64,000 nucleotides of DNA from Rhizobiales bacterium CCH10-E5 (GTDB lineage: Bacteria > Pseudomonadota > Alphaproteobacteria > Rhizobiales > Beijerinckiaceae), in the NCBI GenBank assembly GCA_001556125.1, contig LSIG01000136.1, positions 75,174-139,173 on the forward strand, in the 5' to 3' direction. The notes under the pieces are model-generated. The model worked only from the letters and a program-made list of their open reading frames with translations, was not told the DNA's origin and ran no database searches. Shown in pieces: positions 37,112 to 49,422 of the stretch. The translations under genes were made by a program, and so were the position numbers. Positions within the stretch are counted from its first letter, which is position 1; every line of letters starts with the position of its first letter.

Positions 37112-37136
37112 GGAACCGGAGCTGCAGCCCGGCGTT
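37112..37136 (+). promoter_or_regulatory. EcfG-type promoter of the KGG-type stress gene
   Basis: GGAAC (37112-37116), a 16-bp spacer and CGTT (37133-37136) match the EcfG consensus exactly. They lie about 27 bp upstream of the start codon of a small, highly charged gene. Confidence 0.6.
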
Positions 37137-37162
37137 CCGCGACGACAGCAGGGAGATAGGCC

Positions 37163-37471
37163 ATGCCACGCGGAGACAAATCGGATTACACCGATAAGCA
37201 GAAGCGCAAGGCGGAGCATATCGAGGAAAGCTACGAGGAGCGCGGCGTCGACAAGCAGGAGGCCGAGCGGCGCGCCTGGGCCACCGTCAACAAGGAGAGC
37301 GGCGGAGGCAACAAAAGCGGTTCCGGGCGCGGCAAGCCGGACGACCACAGCGCCGCGAAGCGCGGTGGCGAGCGCGGCGGCAAGGCCTCCGCGTCGTGCA
37401 GCGCCGAAGAGCGCTCGGCCTCGGCGAAGAAGGCCGCTGCAACGCGCAAGAAGCGCGCGGCGGCCTCCTGA
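37163..37471 (+). CDS. Small charged KGG-repeat-like stress protein
   Basis: A 102-aa, very hydrophilic Lys/Arg/Glu/Ser-rich protein often labelled 'plasmid stabilization protein' in Hyphomicrobiales genomes. The N-terminal half ('YTDKQKRKAEHIEESYEERG', 'AERRAWATVNKESGGG') is helical. The C-terminal half carries a 'KRGGERGGKAS' motif like that of stress-induced YciG/KGG proteins and ends in a polybasic tail. No toxin or antitoxin partner is adjacent, so the plasmid-stability name is not supported here. AGGGAGA precedes the ATG. A perfect EcfG-type promoter upstream suggests stress induction and possibly nucleic-acid binding. Confidence 0.72.
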   Translation: MPRGDKSDYTDKQKRKAEHIEESYEERGVDKQEAERRAWATVNKESGGGNKSGSGRGKPDDHSAAKRGGERGGKASASCSAEERSASAKKAAATRKKRAAAS

Positions 37472-37480
37472 TCCGACGCC

Positions 37481-39766
<2,286 letters not shown>

Positions 39767-39905
39767 CGCAATATTCTTTTTGTGAGCGTTTCCCAGGGGA
39801 CGCGGACCATAGGCAAGGGGCCGGCCCGCCACAAGCCGCACGCGGCGCGGCCCGTCCATGCCCCGCCGTCCGAAGAGCCGGCGACGGAGCTGAAGAAGGG
39901 GTCCG

Positions 39906-41738
39906 TCAGAGCCGGCGGCGGACGCTGGCGACGAAATCGCCGACATAGTGGTCGAGCGCGCCGGTCTGCTCCTCGACGGTCCGGGCCGCCTCCAGGACCA
40001 GCTTGGCGGCCTCGCCGGTCACGCGCGCCTCGTCGCCGACCGAGCCGACATTGGAGGTCACCGCGACGGCGCTGCGGGCCACGGCCTGAGCGTCCCCGGC
40101 GATCGTGGTGACGATGTCGGCCTGGCGGCTGACGACCCGCGCCAGCACGCCCGAGCTCTGCTGCATCTCGTTCATCGTGCGGTCCATGAAGGCGACAGCC
40201 CCGGCAGCGGTCGCGGCGGCCGAGCGCACCTCCTGCAAGGTCGCCGCGATGTCGCGCGTCGCCTGACGGGTCTGTTCGGCGAGGTTCTTGACCTCCCCGG
40301 CGACGACGGCGAAGCCGCGGCCGGCGGCCCCGGCGCGGGCGGCCTCGATGGTGGCGTTGAGAGCGAGAAGATTGGTCCGCGCGGCGATGTCCTCGATGAA
40401 GTCGAGCACCGCGCTGGCCTTGTCGGCAGCGGCATTCAGACCGGCCACATCGGCCTGTGTCTCGCGGACATAGCTCGCGGCCTCATGGGCAGCCTGGTCG
40501 GCCTGGTCCGTCTGGCGTGTCAGCTCCCGGATCGAGGCGTCGATCTCCTCGGCCGCCGCGGCGACACTGCCGATGCGCGCGGAAGCGGAATCGGCCTCAC
40601 GGGTCACGGCTTCCGCACGCTTCGTCGTGGCATCGGCGCTCAGCGCCATCGCCCCCGCGGCCTCGTGCATGCGGCGGGCGGATTGCGAAACTTCGCTCAG
40701 CGCCTTGCCGACGGTGACCTCCAGCTGACCCGCGAGTTCGTCGAGCTGCCGCCGGCGGGCGGCCTCGATCTCGGCCCGGCTTGCCTCGAGGCTGCATTCG
40801 TCGGTGGCGTCGAACAGGATGCCGTCCCAGATGCGGGTGCCGTCGGGCAGGCTGCGCATCGTGGCCTCGCTGCGCAGGGCGACGATGCGCCCATCCTTCC
40901 CGTGGTAGCGCAGATGCAGGCGCCAGTTGTCGCTCGGATCGAAGCCGTTGCGGCAGGCCTCCTCGAAGCGCGCGCGGTCTTCCGGGATCATCCGGTCGAT
41001 CCAGACGCGCGCGTCGCGCTCGACCTCCTCCTGCTTCAGCCCCAGCAATTCGCCGAGCTGGAAGGAGGCGAAGCGGTAACTGACCCGCCCCTCGGGCGAG
41101 AGGATGCGCTGGTAGAGCGTGCCGGGGACTCTCTCCGCGAGATTGCGGAAGCGATAGGCCATTTCGCGGCGCTCGGCGTCGATGAGGATGATGAGCGCGC
41201 CGAGCGTCGCCCCAGCCACATTGACCACCATGGTCGGCGGCATGGCCTGCGTCATGACGCGCCAGACCATGTCGGCATCGGGCAGCAGAAGTGGCGTCGG
41301 GATCAGGACGGCCGCCGAAGCAAGCGCGATCAGAGGGATGTCGCCTTTGACGACGAGACGCTCGATGCGCGGCCTGCGCCAATAAACGGCCAGGCCGGCA
41401 GCGGCAGCGAGCAGCAGGCCGACGAGACCCATCGTCATCCCGGCTCCGCCCTGGAAGTAGCGCAAGGCCGAGAGTGGCCCGAGTGTCAGAACTGCTCCGA
41501 CTGGTCCGCCCACTGCGCCGGCAAGAAGGGCCGCGATGTTGCGGGAGCTGACCGCCACGCCAGGCAGGATCATGAAGGGGTGCATCATGCTGGCGAGGCC
41601 GGCCACCGCGAAGAGCAGGCCGATCAACACCGGGCGCAGTTGCGGATAGCGCTCCACCCGCGCCATCACGACCGTGACGGCGAGCGCCGCCAGGAGAATG
41701 AAGGACAGGCTTTCGACGAGGGCGATGATCAGAGCCAT
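39906..41738 (-). CDS. Chemoreceptor with LytS-like membrane sensor and PAS domain (copy 1)
   Basis: A methyl-accepting chemotaxis protein of about 610 aa. Residues 1-190 hold five to six helices of the 5TMR-LytS type, with '[20 protein letters not shown]' and 'LRYFQGGAG'. A PAS-like module (about 200-320, '[23 protein letters not shown]') follows. The signalling domain has the hairpin tip '[20 protein letters not shown]'. There is no HAMP domain and no periplasmic sensor, so it probably senses a membrane or intracellular signal. ATG 41738 with GGAAAG upstream is preferred over GTG 41753. It lies 75 bp downstream of a close paralogue. No C-terminal CheR-docking pentapeptide was seen. Confidence 0.88.
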   Translation of the reverse strand: MALIIALVESLSFILLAALAVTVVMARVERYPQLRPVLIGLLFAVAGLASMMHPFMILPGVAVSSRNIAALLAGAVGGPVGAVLTLGPLSALRYFQGGAGMTMGLVGLLLAAAAGLAVYWRRPRIERLVVKGDIPLIALASAAVLIPTPLLLPDADMVWRVMTQAMPPTMVVNVAGATLGALIILIDAERREMAYRFRNLAERVPGTLYQRILSPEGRVSYRFASFQLGELLGLKQEEVERDARVWIDRMIPEDRARFEEACRNGFDPSDNWRLHLRYHGKDGRIVALRSEATMRSLPDGTRIWDGILFDATDECSLEASRAEIEAARRRQLDELAGQLEVTVGKALSEVSQSARRMHEAAGAMALSADATTKRAEAVTREADSASARIGSVAAAAEEIDASIRELTRQTDQADQAAHEAASYVRETQADVAGLNAAADKASAVLDFIEDIAARTNLLALNATIEAARAGAAGRGFAVVAGEVKNLAEQTRQATRDIAATLQEVRSAAATAAGAVAFMDRTMNEMQQSSGVLARVVSRQADIVTTIAGDAQAVARSAVAVTSNVGSVGDEARVTGEAAKLVLEAARTVEEQTGALDHYVGDFVASVRRRL

Positions 41739-41813
41739 CGCGTCGCTTTCCACGGGGCCGCTTCCTGAACGGCTGAAGCGCGAGGGCTCGATCCTGACAT
41801 CGGTCGCAATTCG

Positions 41814-43649
41814 CTAGAGGCGGCGCCGCAGGCTGCCGACGAACTCGCCGACATAGCGGTCGAGCGAGGCCGTCTGGTCGTCCACCCGACGCGCGACGTC
41901 GAGCACGCGCTCGGCCGCATCGCCGGTGACGGAGACCTCCGCAGCGACGGAGCCGACGCTGGAGGTGACGGCGCTGGTGCTGCCGGCCACGGCCTGTGCA
42001 TCGATGGTGATCGAGGTCGCGATATCGGCCTGGCGGCTGACAACCCCCGCGATGGCGCCCGAAGTCTGTTCGATCGCTGTCATCGTGCCTTCGATCTGGG
42101 CGACGGCGTCGGAGGCCGTGGCGGCGGCCCCACGGATATCCTGCAGCGTCGCGGCGATGTCGCGCGTCGCCTTCTGGGTCTGCTCGGCGAGGTTCTTGAC
42201 CTCGCCCGCGACGACGGCGAAGCCGCGCCCGGCCGCTCCGGCACGGGCCGCCTCGATGGTGGCGTTGAGGGCGAGAAGATTGGTGCGGGCCGCGATGTCC
42301 TCGATGAAGTCGAGGACGGAGCTGACCTTGTCGGCCGCCGCGCCCAGGCCGGCCACGTCCTGCCGGGTGGTGCGGACATAGCTGGCGGCGCCGCGCACCA
42401 TCTCGTCGGCATGGGCGGTCTGCCGGGTCAGCTCGCGGATCGAGGCCTCGATCTCTTCGGCCGCCACGGCGACGCTGCCGACGCGGCGGGAGGCGAGTTC
42501 GGCCTCGCGGGTCACTTCGCCCGCGCGCAGGGCGGTGTTATGGGCGCTGCCGGCCATGGCATTGGCCGCATCGTGCATGCCGCGGACCGAAGAGGCGACC
42601 TCCTGGAGGGCTTTTCCGACCTTCGCCTCGAGCTGGGCGGCGAGTTCCTCGACGGCGGCCTTGCGGTCCTCGTCCATCTCGTGGCGCTGCTGCGCCAGGG
42701 TGCGCTCGGCGGTGACGTCGGTCATAATCCCGTCCCAGCAGATCGAGCCGTCCGGCAGGCGGCGCGGCGCGGCATCCGTGCGCAGCCAGATCAGTGAGCC
42801 GTCATCCCGGATATGGCGTGCCTCGAAGCGCCAGGGCTTGAGCGTGCGGTCGGCAGCGGCGGCGGCGTTGGCCTTGGCCAGGAACTCGCGATCCTCCGGC
42901 ACCATCCAGCGCAGCCAGCTTTCCGGATCGCGCTCGACCTCCTCGCGCGTGACGTCGAGAAACTGCTCGATCTTGGAATTGGCGAGCTTGTGCTGGATCG
43001 TGCCGTCCGGCCGCAGGATCTTCTGGTAGAGGACGCCGGGCATGTTGGCGGTGCAGGCCTCCAGCCGCAGCATCGCCTCGATGCGCTGATGGTCGCTCTT
43101 GATGATGAAGCCGATCAGCAGCCCGCCCGCGACATTCACCGCCGTCGCCGCCGGACCGGAGATCGCCCTCATCAGGTCCCAGGCGCGGGGGAATTCGGCG
43201 AAGACCAGGATCATCGCGATCGGCATCCATGCCGCGACGAGGCTCAGCGCGACGAAGCCCGCCATCGTGAAGCTTCGGCCCGAACGCCTGAGCCAGAGCG
43301 AAACACCCAGACCGATCGTCGCGCACAGGACGAGGCCGACGACACCCGCCGCCGTGCCCGCCCCGCCGATATAGACACGGACCGCCGCCAGCACGGCCGC
43401 CGTCACGACCGCGCCGATCGGCCCGCCGAGCGGGCCCGCCAGCACCGCGGCGATGTTGCGGAAATCCAGCAGGATGCCGGGCTCGACCACGATGGGATCG
43501 AACATGCTGGCACTGCCGCCGGCGGCGATGATCAAGCCGATGATGGCCTGTCTGAGCCGGTGATGGCTGCCGAGCCGCTGCGTCGCAAGCGGCACCAGCA
43601 CTGCCGCCACGATGAGGTAACCCAGACCCCTGGTCAGTTCCAGTAGCAT
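41814..43649 (-). CDS. Chemoreceptor with LytS-like membrane sensor and PAS domain (copy 2)
   Basis: A 611-aa paralogue of the downstream chemoreceptor with the same order: 5TMR-LytS-like membrane domain ('[21 protein letters not shown]', 'VRVYIGGAG'), PAS ('[22 protein letters not shown]'-type), then an MCP signalling domain. The two are nearly identical around 'SIRELTRQT', '[20 protein letters not shown]' and '[18 protein letters not shown]', and both end in 'RRRL'. They diverge strongly in the membrane part and in the PAS loop, which suggests a duplication followed by change in signal specificity. AAGGCGAT lies before the ATG. No other che gene is nearby. Confidence 0.88.
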   Translation of the reverse strand: MLLELTRGLGYLIVAAVLVPLATQRLGSHHRLRQAIIGLIIAAGGSASMFDPIVVEPGILLDFRNIAAVLAGPLGGPIGAVVTAAVLAAVRVYIGGAGTAAGVVGLVLCATIGLGVSLWLRRSGRSFTMAGFVALSLVAAWMPIAMILVFAEFPRAWDLMRAISGPAATAVNVAGGLLIGFIIKSDHQRIEAMLRLEACTANMPGVLYQKILRPDGTIQHKLANSKIEQFLDVTREEVERDPESWLRWMVPEDREFLAKANAAAAADRTLKPWRFEARHIRDDGSLIWLRTDAAPRRLPDGSICWDGIMTDVTAERTLAQQRHEMDEDRKAAVEELAAQLEAKVGKALQEVASSVRGMHDAANAMAGSAHNTALRAGEVTREAELASRRVGSVAVAAEEIEASIRELTRQTAHADEMVRGAASYVRTTRQDVAGLGAAADKVSSVLDFIEDIAARTNLLALNATIEAARAGAAGRGFAVVAGEVKNLAEQTQKATRDIAATLQDIRGAAATASDAVAQIEGTMTAIEQTSGAIAGVVSRQADIATSITIDAQAVAGSTSAVTSSVGSVAAEVSVTGDAAERVLDVARRVDDQTASLDRYVGEFVGSLRRRL

Positions 43650-43811
43650 ATCGCCTTGCCTGCTGCGGCTGAGATCGGCACGGCTTCTTCTACTGTGTTT
43701 GCTGCTAACGAATCCTGAACCTTGTTGCGGCGCGGTCGCGGAAGCGCCGCATCCACATCAAAAACCGAGCCGCGTCCCTTGGCCGGCCGCGGATGGGTTG
43801 CAAGTCGGGGC

Positions 43812-43829
43812 CGAAACGCTAGCGTTTCG
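43812..43829. promoter_or_regulatory. 18-bp perfect palindrome at the mutS start
   Basis: CGAAACGCT followed directly by AGCGTTTCG is a perfect dyad ending 4 bp before the preferred mutS ATG. It could be an operator or part of the leader. Its place where a ribosome-binding site would be expected makes the mutS start uncertain. Confidence 0.45.
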
Positions 43830-43833
43830 CGCG

Positions 43834-46587
43834 ATGCTCCCATCCAGCGCTTCCCTCGCCGACGAGGCCAAAAGGCCTTCCGCCGCCATGACGCCCGCCG
43901 CCGGCGGCCGGGACGAGAGCGCACGCGTCACGCCGATGATGGCGCAGTACATCGAGATCAAGGCCGCCAATCCGGACTGCCTGCTGTTCTACCGGATGGG
44001 CGATTTCTACGAGCTGTTCTTCGCCGATGCGGAGATCGCGTCGCGCACGCTCGGCATCGTGCTGACCAAGCGCGGCAAGCATCAGGGCGACGATATTCCG
44101 ATGTGCGGCGTGCCCGTCGAGCGCGCCGACGACTATCTGCAGCGGCTGATCGCGGCCGGGCACCGCGTCGCCGTCTGCGAGCAGATCGAGGATCCGGCGG
44201 AAGCCAAGAAGCGTGGGCCGAAATCCGTGGTGCGGCGCGACGTGGTGCGCCTTGTCACGCCCGGCACCATCACCGAGGAACGCCTGCTCGAGCCCGGTCG
44301 CGCCAGCCTGCTGGTCGCCGTCGCCCGGCGAAAGCTCGGCGATGCCAGCGCACTCTACGGAATCGCCGCGATCGACATCTCGACCGGGCGCTTCAGTGTG
44401 ATGGAGGCGCCGCAGGAGCGCCTTGCCATCGAATTCGCGCGGCTCGAGCCGCGCGAGATCGTCTGTCCCGATGCGATCCATGACGATCCCGCCCTGCAGG
44501 GCTTCTGGCGCGAACTGGGGCTGCCGGTGACGCCGCTGGCGCGCGAGGGGCTGGACGCCGCCTCGGCGGAGCGGCGGCTCAGGGAGTTCTTCGGCGTCGC
44601 CACTCTGGACGCCTTCGGCGCCTTCAGCCGGGCCGAGATCGCGGCTGCCGGCGCAGCGCTGGCCTATGTCGAGCGGACGCAGTTCGGCGCCCGCCCGCCC
44701 CTGTCCCCGCCCGTGCGCGATTCCGGCTCGGACACGATGCTGATCGATGCGGCGACGCGGGCCAATCTCGAACTGACGCGCACGCTCGCGGGCGAGCGCG
44801 GCGGCAGCCTGCTTGCCGCGATCGACCGCACGGTCACGCCCGGCGGGGCAAGGCTCCTGGCCGAGCGCCTGGCCGGGCCGCTGACAGACCCGCAGGCGAT
44901 CGCGGCGCGTCATGACGCGGTGGCCGCGCTGGTAGCGGACGGCGCCCTTCGCGAAGATCTCCAGGCCGCGCTCGCCCGCGTGCCGGACATTGCCCGGGCG
45001 CTGGCACGGCTCGCGCTCGACCGCGGCGGCCCGCGCGACCTCGCCGCGCTCGGAGCGGGGCTGACGGCGGCGCGCGCCATCGTCGCCATGCTGCTCGACC
45101 GCGTGGCCCTGCCGGCCGAATTGTCGAAAGCCTCGCGCGCCCTCTCCGAGATCGATCCGGACCTGCCGGCGCGGCTGGCGGCGACGCTGGCCGAGGAGCT
45201 GCCGCTCAACCGGCGCGACGGGCGCTTCGTGCGCGAGGGCCATGACCCGGCGCTGGACGAGCTGCGCCTGCTGCAGGTCGATTCGCGCAAGGTGATTGCG
45301 CAGCTGCAGGCCCGCTACGCGGCCGAGACCGGCTGCCGGACGCTGCGCATCAAGCACAACGCCATGCTCGGCTATTTCGTCGAGGTGCCGCAGGCCGTCG
45401 GCGAGGATTTCCTCAAGGAGCCCTGGCGGGCGACCTTCGTGCATCGCCAGACCATGTCGGACGCAATGCGCTTCTCCTCTGTCGAGCTCGGCGGGTTGGA
45501 AGCGAAGATCGCCTCGGCCGCCGACCGGGCGCTGAAGCTGGAGCTCGGCATCTTCGCCGCTCTGAGCGAGGCGGTGCTGGCTCAGGCGGAGCCGATCAAG
45601 CGCGCGGCCGCGGCGCTGGCCGAGATCGACGTCGCGGCCGGGCTGGCCCAGCTCGCCGCCAGCGAAGGCTGGAGCCGGCCGCTGGTCGATGGCAGCGAGG
45701 CCTTCGCCATCACCGGCGGACGGCACCCCGTCGTCGAGGCGGCGCTGAAGCGCGACGGCAAGCCCTTCGTCGCCAACGACACCGAGCTGTCGCCACCCGG
45801 CCCCGGCGCCAAGGGTGGCCGCATCTGCCTGATCACCGGCCCGAACATGGCGGGTAAATCGACTTTCCTGCGCCAGAATGCCCTGATCGCCGTTCTGGCG
45901 CAGATGGGCTCCTTCGTGCCGGCCGCTCATGCGCATATCGGCATCGTCGACCGGCTGTTTTCGCGCGTCGGCGCCGCCGACGACCTCGCCCGCGGGCGCT
46001 CGACTTTCATGGTCGAGATGGTCGAGACCGCAGCGATCCTGAACCAGGCCGGGCCGCGCGCCCTGGTCATTCTCGACGAGATCGGGCGCGGCACCGCGAC
46101 TTTCGACGGCCTTTCGATCGCCTGGGCCGCGATCGAGCATCTGCACGAGGTCAATCGCTGCCGGGGGCTGTTCGCGACGCATTACCACGAACTCACCGCG
46201 CTGGCGGACCGGCTGGACCGCGTCGCCAACGCCACCGTCCGCGTCACCGAGTGGAATGGCGAGGTGGTCTTCCTGCACGAGGTCGTGCCCGGTGCGGCCG
46301 ACCGCTCATACGGAATCCAGGTCGCCAAGCTCGCCGGGCTGCCCCCGGCCGTGGTCGAGCGTGCCCGCACCATCCTCGGCGAACTGGAGAAGAGCGAGCG
46401 CGAGAAGCCGGTGGCCTCGCTGGTCGACGATCTGCCGCTCTTCGCCGTTCCGCAGCGGCGCATGACCGCGCCGCCGCCTCTGCCGGCGGAGGACCCGCTG
46501 CGACTCGCCCTCGACGGCCTCGACCTCGACGAGATGACGCCGCGCGAAGCGCTGGAGGCGCTGTACCGGCTGAAGGGGCTGGGTTAG
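43834..46587 (+). CDS. mutS: DNA mismatch repair protein MutS
   Basis: Mismatch sensor (about 917 aa). The mismatch-binding domain I has '[14 protein letters not shown]', which carries the Phe-x-Glu wedge. Connector, lever and clamp domains follow. The ATPase has Walker A '[10 protein letters not shown]', '[13 protein letters not shown]', Walker B '[11 protein letters not shown]' and 'FATHYHELT'. The start is uncertain: 43834 ('MLPSSASL') or 43888 ('MTPAAGG') are both possible, and the frame is open from 43699. An 18-bp palindrome lies just before 43834. The stop overlaps the convergent NlpC/P60 gene by 4 bp. mutL is not in the window. Confidence 0.96.
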   Translation: MLPSSASLADEAKRPSAAMTPAAGGRDESARVTPMMAQYIEIKAANPDCLLFYRMGDFYELFFADAEIASRTLGIVLTKRGKHQGDDIPMCGVPVERADDYLQRLIAAGHRVAVCEQIEDPAEAKKRGPKSVVRRDVVRLVTPGTITEERLLEPGRASLLVAVARRKLGDASALYGIAAIDISTGRFSVMEAPQERLAIEFARLEPREIVCPDAIHDDPALQGFWRELGLPVTPLAREGLDAASAERRLREFFGVATLDAFGAFSRAEIAAAGAALAYVERTQFGARPPLSPPVRDSGSDTMLIDAATRANLELTRTLAGERGGSLLAAIDRTVTPGGARLLAERLAGPLTDPQAIAARHDAVAALVADGALREDLQAALARVPDIARALARLALDRGGPRDLAALGAGLTAARAIVAMLLDRVALPAELSKASRALSEIDPDLPARLAATLAEELPLNRRDGRFVREGHDPALDELRLLQVDSRKVIAQLQARYAAETGCRTLRIKHNAMLGYFVEVPQAVGEDFLKEPWRATFVHRQTMSDAMRFSSVELGGLEAKIASAADRALKLELGIFAALSEAVLAQAEPIKRAAAALAEIDVAAGLAQLAASEGWSRPLVDGSEAFAITGGRHPVVEAALKRDGKPFVANDTELSPPGPGAKGGRICLITGPNMAGKSTFLRQNALIAVLAQMGSFVPAAHAHIGIVDRLFSRVGAADDLARGRSTFMVEMVETAAILNQAGPRALVILDEIGRGTATFDGLSIAWAAIEHLHEVNRCRGLFATHYHELTALADRLDRVANATVRVTEWNGEVVFLHEVVPGAADRSYGIQVAKLAGLPPAVVERARTILGELEKSEREKPVASLVDDLPLFAVPQRRMTAPPPLPAEDPLRLALDGLDLDEMTPREALEALYRLKGLG

Positions 46588-47456
46588 CGAATCCGCCGGA
46601 TGCTCGTGATCGCGCCGAAGCTCTTGGCCTGGATGCGATCGCGGGCGGTGCGGAGCGGCTCGCTCATCACCGTCATCGAATAGGCGGTGGCGTGGAGCAG
46701 CGTGTCGGGGTCGCTCAGGATGCCGACATGACCCTTCCAGAAGACGAGGTCGCCGCGCCGCAGGCCACTCAGACTGTCGTCGAAAGACACGGGCTCGCCG
46801 ATCTCGCGCTCCAGCATGTCGGAATCGCGCGGCGAGGCGATGCCGGCGGCAGCCAGCGCGAGCTGCGTCAGTCCGGAGCAGTCGAGCCCGAGGCTGGTCT
46901 TGCCACCCCAGAGATAGGGCGCGTTCAGGCAAAGCTCGGCCACGGAGACGAAGTCGGGCTCCGGCGTCTCCAGCGCCGCCAGATGCGGCGCGAAGACGAA
47001 GCCGGTGGCGTAGCGCCCGAATTCCGACAGCGTCAGGAACTCGCCGCTCTCGCCGGACACGGCGACACCGGCGCCCAGCGAAAGCGCCGCCAGCGGCGGC
47101 AGCTTCATCGACGGGCCGGGATAGACGAAGGTCCGCAGCGCCCGGACGCGGTGGGTGGGCGCGAGCGCATCCGGCCGCAGCGCATCGTCCGGCAGGTAGC
47201 CGACATAGCCGTCCGTACGGAGCTGAACCCAGGCCCAGCCCTCGAAGCGCTCGTAGACGTCGACCGCCTCGCCACAGAGCGCTTCGGTGTCGAGCGGCGC
47301 ATCCGGCCGCGGCTCGCGCCGCAGCGGCGCCGACGGCGCGACGACGCGCATCGGCTCGGGATCGACGAAGACGCGGGCCTCGACCTGCCCGATCAGGTGG
47401 CGGGCGGCGAGATCGGGACGGGCGGGGGTCAGGCGGCGGTCGAGAATCGCGGTCAT
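46584..47456 (-). CDS. NlpC/P60 (C40) peptidase with SH3-like domains
   Basis: A 290-aa cell-wall endopeptidase candidate. Two SH3-like segments (about residues 35-160, '[22 protein letters not shown]') precede a C-terminal NlpC/P60 domain. Its catalytic Cys is in '[12 protein letters not shown]', the first His in 'WKGHVGIL' and the third polar residue probably in 'LLHATAY'. The layout resembles dipeptidyl-peptidase VI / YkfC-type enzymes that cleave gamma-D-Glu-diamino-acid bonds in murein peptides. No signal peptide is seen, so it may act in the cytoplasm on recycled muropeptides. It is convergent with mutS. Confidence 0.87.
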   Translation of the reverse strand: MTAILDRRLTPARPDLAARHLIGQVEARVFVDPEPMRVVAPSAPLRREPRPDAPLDTEALCGEAVDVYERFEGWAWVQLRTDGYVGYLPDDALRPDALAPTHRVRALRTFVYPGPSMKLPPLAALSLGAGVAVSGESGEFLTLSEFGRYATGFVFAPHLAALETPEPDFVSVAELCLNAPYLWGGKTSLGLDCSGLTQLALAAAGIASPRDSDMLEREIGEPVSFDDSLSGLRRGDLVFWKGHVGILSDPDTLLHATAYSMTVMSEPLRTARDRIQAKSFGAITSIRRIR

Positions 47457-47494
47457 CGCGACACTCTATCGCCGCAGTGCGGCGCCGGAAACGC

Positions 47495-47848
47495 TCAGGC
47501 CGCGCCGATCTCGCGCGTGCGCTCGACGATGCGGTCGGCGAGGCGCTCGACGGCCAGCGCGCCGGCGACGGTGCGCTGGATCACAACGTTGCGGCGGTCG
47601 GCCTCGTCGCGCCGGCGCGTCACCAGCCCGAGCTTTCCCATCGTGTCCAGGGCTCTGGTGATGACCGGCTTGGTCACGCCGAGCTGGGCAGCGAGCCCGC
47701 GCACGGTATGCGGCGGCAGTTCCAGATAGATCGTCAGCAGGATCGCCGTCTGGCGCGCCGAGAGATCGGATTCGCCGTCGCGCACCAGGTCGAGATGGAC
47801 CTGGCGCCACAATCTGAGGGCCTGGGACGGCCTGATCTCCAGCGGCAT
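47495..47848 (-). CDS. MarR family transcriptional regulator
   Basis: A short (117-aa) winged-helix regulator. 'DLSARQTAILLTIYL' opens the MarR core, 'TVRGLAAQLGVTKPVITRALDTMGKLGLVTR' holds the recognition helix, and 'RRRDEADRRNVVIQRT' forms the wing. The C-terminal dimerisation helix is short, and the protein is smaller than typical MarR (about 140 aa). It sits 38 bp upstream of the NlpC/P60 gene and 81 bp downstream of the aminopeptidase gene on the same strand, so it may belong to a peptide-recycling unit. The ligand is unknown. Confidence 0.85.
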   Translation of the reverse strand: MPLEIRPSQALRLWRQVHLDLVRDGESDLSARQTAILLTIYLELPPHTVRGLAAQLGVTKPVITRALDTMGKLGLVTRRRDEADRRNVVIQRTVAGALAVERLADRIVERTREIGAA

Positions 47849-47929
47849 GTCTCGGAACCGTCGCGATCGTTACGGAGCCGGATCATTACCTCGCCTTCGC
47901 TGCGGTGCAACGGGGTTCTGCCGACAGGC

Positions 47930-49315
47930 TTAACCGGGCGGGTGCAGCTGCTTGACCAGCGCATAGACCAGACGCGCGGCCTGGCACTCCCCGCCCTCCG
48001 GCCGGCCGGGCTTCGCGGATGGATTCCAGGCGTAAATGTCGAAATGCGCGTAGGATGGGCATTTCTCCACGAAACGGTTGAGGAAGAGCGCCGCCGTGAC
48101 CGAACCGGCGAAACTGCCGCCGGAGACGTTGTTGAGATCGGCCACGCGCGAGTCGAGCATGCGCTCATAGGGCGGCCAGAGCGGCATCCGCCAGACGGGG
48201 TCGTTCACCGCCTGCCCCAGCCGGGCGATCTCGGAAGCGAGCCCATCGTCATGGGTGTAGAAGGGCGGCAATTCGGGGCCGAGCGCGGTGCGGGCCGCGC
48301 CGGTCAGCGTGGCGAAGTCGATCAGGAGTTCGGGAGCCTCCTCATCGGCCAGGGCAAGGGCATCGGCCAGGATCAGGCGGCCTTCGGCGTCGGTGTTGCC
48401 GATCTCGACGCTGAGCCCCTTGCGGCTCGTCAGCACATCACCCGGACGGAAGGACGCGCCGGCCACGGCGTTCTCGACCGCGGGGACCAGCAGGCGCAGC
48501 CGCACCGGCAGCTTCGCCAGCATGATCATGCGCGCGGCGGCAATGGCCGCGGCGCCGCCGCCCATGTCCTTCTTCATCAGCAACATGCCAGCGGAGGGCT
48601 TGAGATCGAGCCCGCCCGTATCGAAGGCGACGCCCTTGCCGACCAGCGTGACAAGGGGGTGGCCGGGATCGCCCCAGACCAGGTCGATCAGACGCGGCAG
48701 CCGCGGGGACGCGCGGCCGACGGCGTGGATCATCGGGAAATTGCGGGCGAGAAGATCATCCCCCACGATCGCGGTGACCACCGCGCCGGTTTCCTCCGCC
48801 AGGGCGCGGATCGCGGCCTCGATCTCGGCCGGTCCCATGTCGTTGGCCGGGGTGTTGACGAGATCGCGCGCCAGAGCGACCGCTTCGGCGGTACGAACGA
48901 GCTCTGCGCCATCAACCCCCTCGGGCAGGACGAGCCGGGCGGCAGGCGGTGGGGACTTGCGGTAGCGATCAAAGCGATAGCCCTGCAACAGCCAGCCCAG
49001 CGCCGCCAGCTCGGGATCCCCGGTCTCACCCGACAGGACGTAGTCGCCCGCCGGCAGCAGGGCGGCGAGTCGGCCGGGTGCGAAAGGATCGCGGCGGCGC
49101 GCCTCGGGGCCCTCCACCCCGAGCAGCACGGCCGCAACAGCCCCCGTCGCATCCGGCAGCAGGACATGCTGACCCGGCTGGGCCGCGAAGCCCTGGGTTT
49201 CGGCGAAACGGCGGGCCTCCGGGGAGAGATCGGCGAGCAGGGTCCGCAGCCCAGCCTTCGTGACGCAATGCAGGGGAATGGCGCCGGAGGACGCCGTGGA
49301 AACGAGGCTGTTCAC
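47930..49315 (-). CDS. Leucyl aminopeptidase family (M17) peptidase
   Basis: Cytosolic metallo-aminopeptidase of about 461 aa. The M17 catalytic domain occupies the C-terminal two thirds. 'LVGKGVAFDTGGLDLKPSAGM' holds metal ligands Lys/Asp, 'KKDMGGGAAA' the next Asp, and the hallmark 'NTDAEGRLILADAL' the Asp/Glu pair with the bicarbonate-site Arg. The N-terminal domain is shorter than in PepA, so this is the PepB-like subgroup common in alphaproteobacteria. GTG at 49315 with AGG 8 bp upstream is preferred over TTG at 49321. Neighbours (MarR, NlpC/P60) suggest turnover of cell-wall peptides. Confidence 0.92.
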   Translation of the reverse strand: MNSLVSTASSGAIPLHCVTKAGLRTLLADLSPEARRFAETQGFAAQPGQHVLLPDATGAVAAVLLGVEGPEARRRDPFAPGRLAALLPAGDYVLSGETGDPELAALGWLLQGYRFDRYRKSPPPAARLVLPEGVDGAELVRTAEAVALARDLVNTPANDMGPAEIEAAIRALAEETGAVVTAIVGDDLLARNFPMIHAVGRASPRLPRLIDLVWGDPGHPLVTLVGKGVAFDTGGLDLKPSAGMLLMKKDMGGGAAAIAAARMIMLAKLPVRLRLLVPAVENAVAGASFRPGDVLTSRKGLSVEIGNTDAEGRLILADALALADEEAPELLIDFATLTGAARTALGPELPPFYTHDDGLASEIARLGQAVNDPVWRMPLWPPYERMLDSRVADLNNVSGGSFAGSVTAALFLNRFVEKCPSYAHFDIYAWNPSAKPGRPEGGECQAARLVYALVKQLHPPG

Positions 49316-49349
49316 GCGCAAGATACCTGAGAGAGCGGAAAGGGGCCGG

Positions 49350-49364
49350 TTAAGGATGCGTTAG
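49350..49364 (+). promoter_or_regulatory. Near-consensus CtrA box before the TPR lipoprotein gene
   Basis: TTAA (49350-49353), 7 bp, TTAG (49361-49364) matches the CtrA site TTAA-N7-TTAA except one base. A further TTAAC follows at 49367-49371. Two similar one-mismatch boxes precede other units of the pilus locus. Confidence 0.45.
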
Positions 49365-49422
49365 GGTTAACGTTTTATCACCGGATCGACCACATCGGCC
49401 ATGGTGGCGAGCGGTGAGACCC

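Noticed and set aside
37163..37471. Plasmid maintenance or toxin-antitoxin system
   Set aside because: The common label of this small protein suggests it, but no partner gene, plasmid gene or toxin fold is nearby, and the promoter points to stress response.
43819..46278. 819-codon open frame antisense to mutS
   Set aside because: Composition is typical of a GC-rich antisense shadow (Arg, Gly, Asp and Gln rich, no domain), while mutS on the other strand has every family motif.
47855..47875. GGAAC followed by CGTT near the MarR gene
   Set aside because: The spacer is only about 9 bp, far from the 16-17 bp needed for an EcfG promoter.
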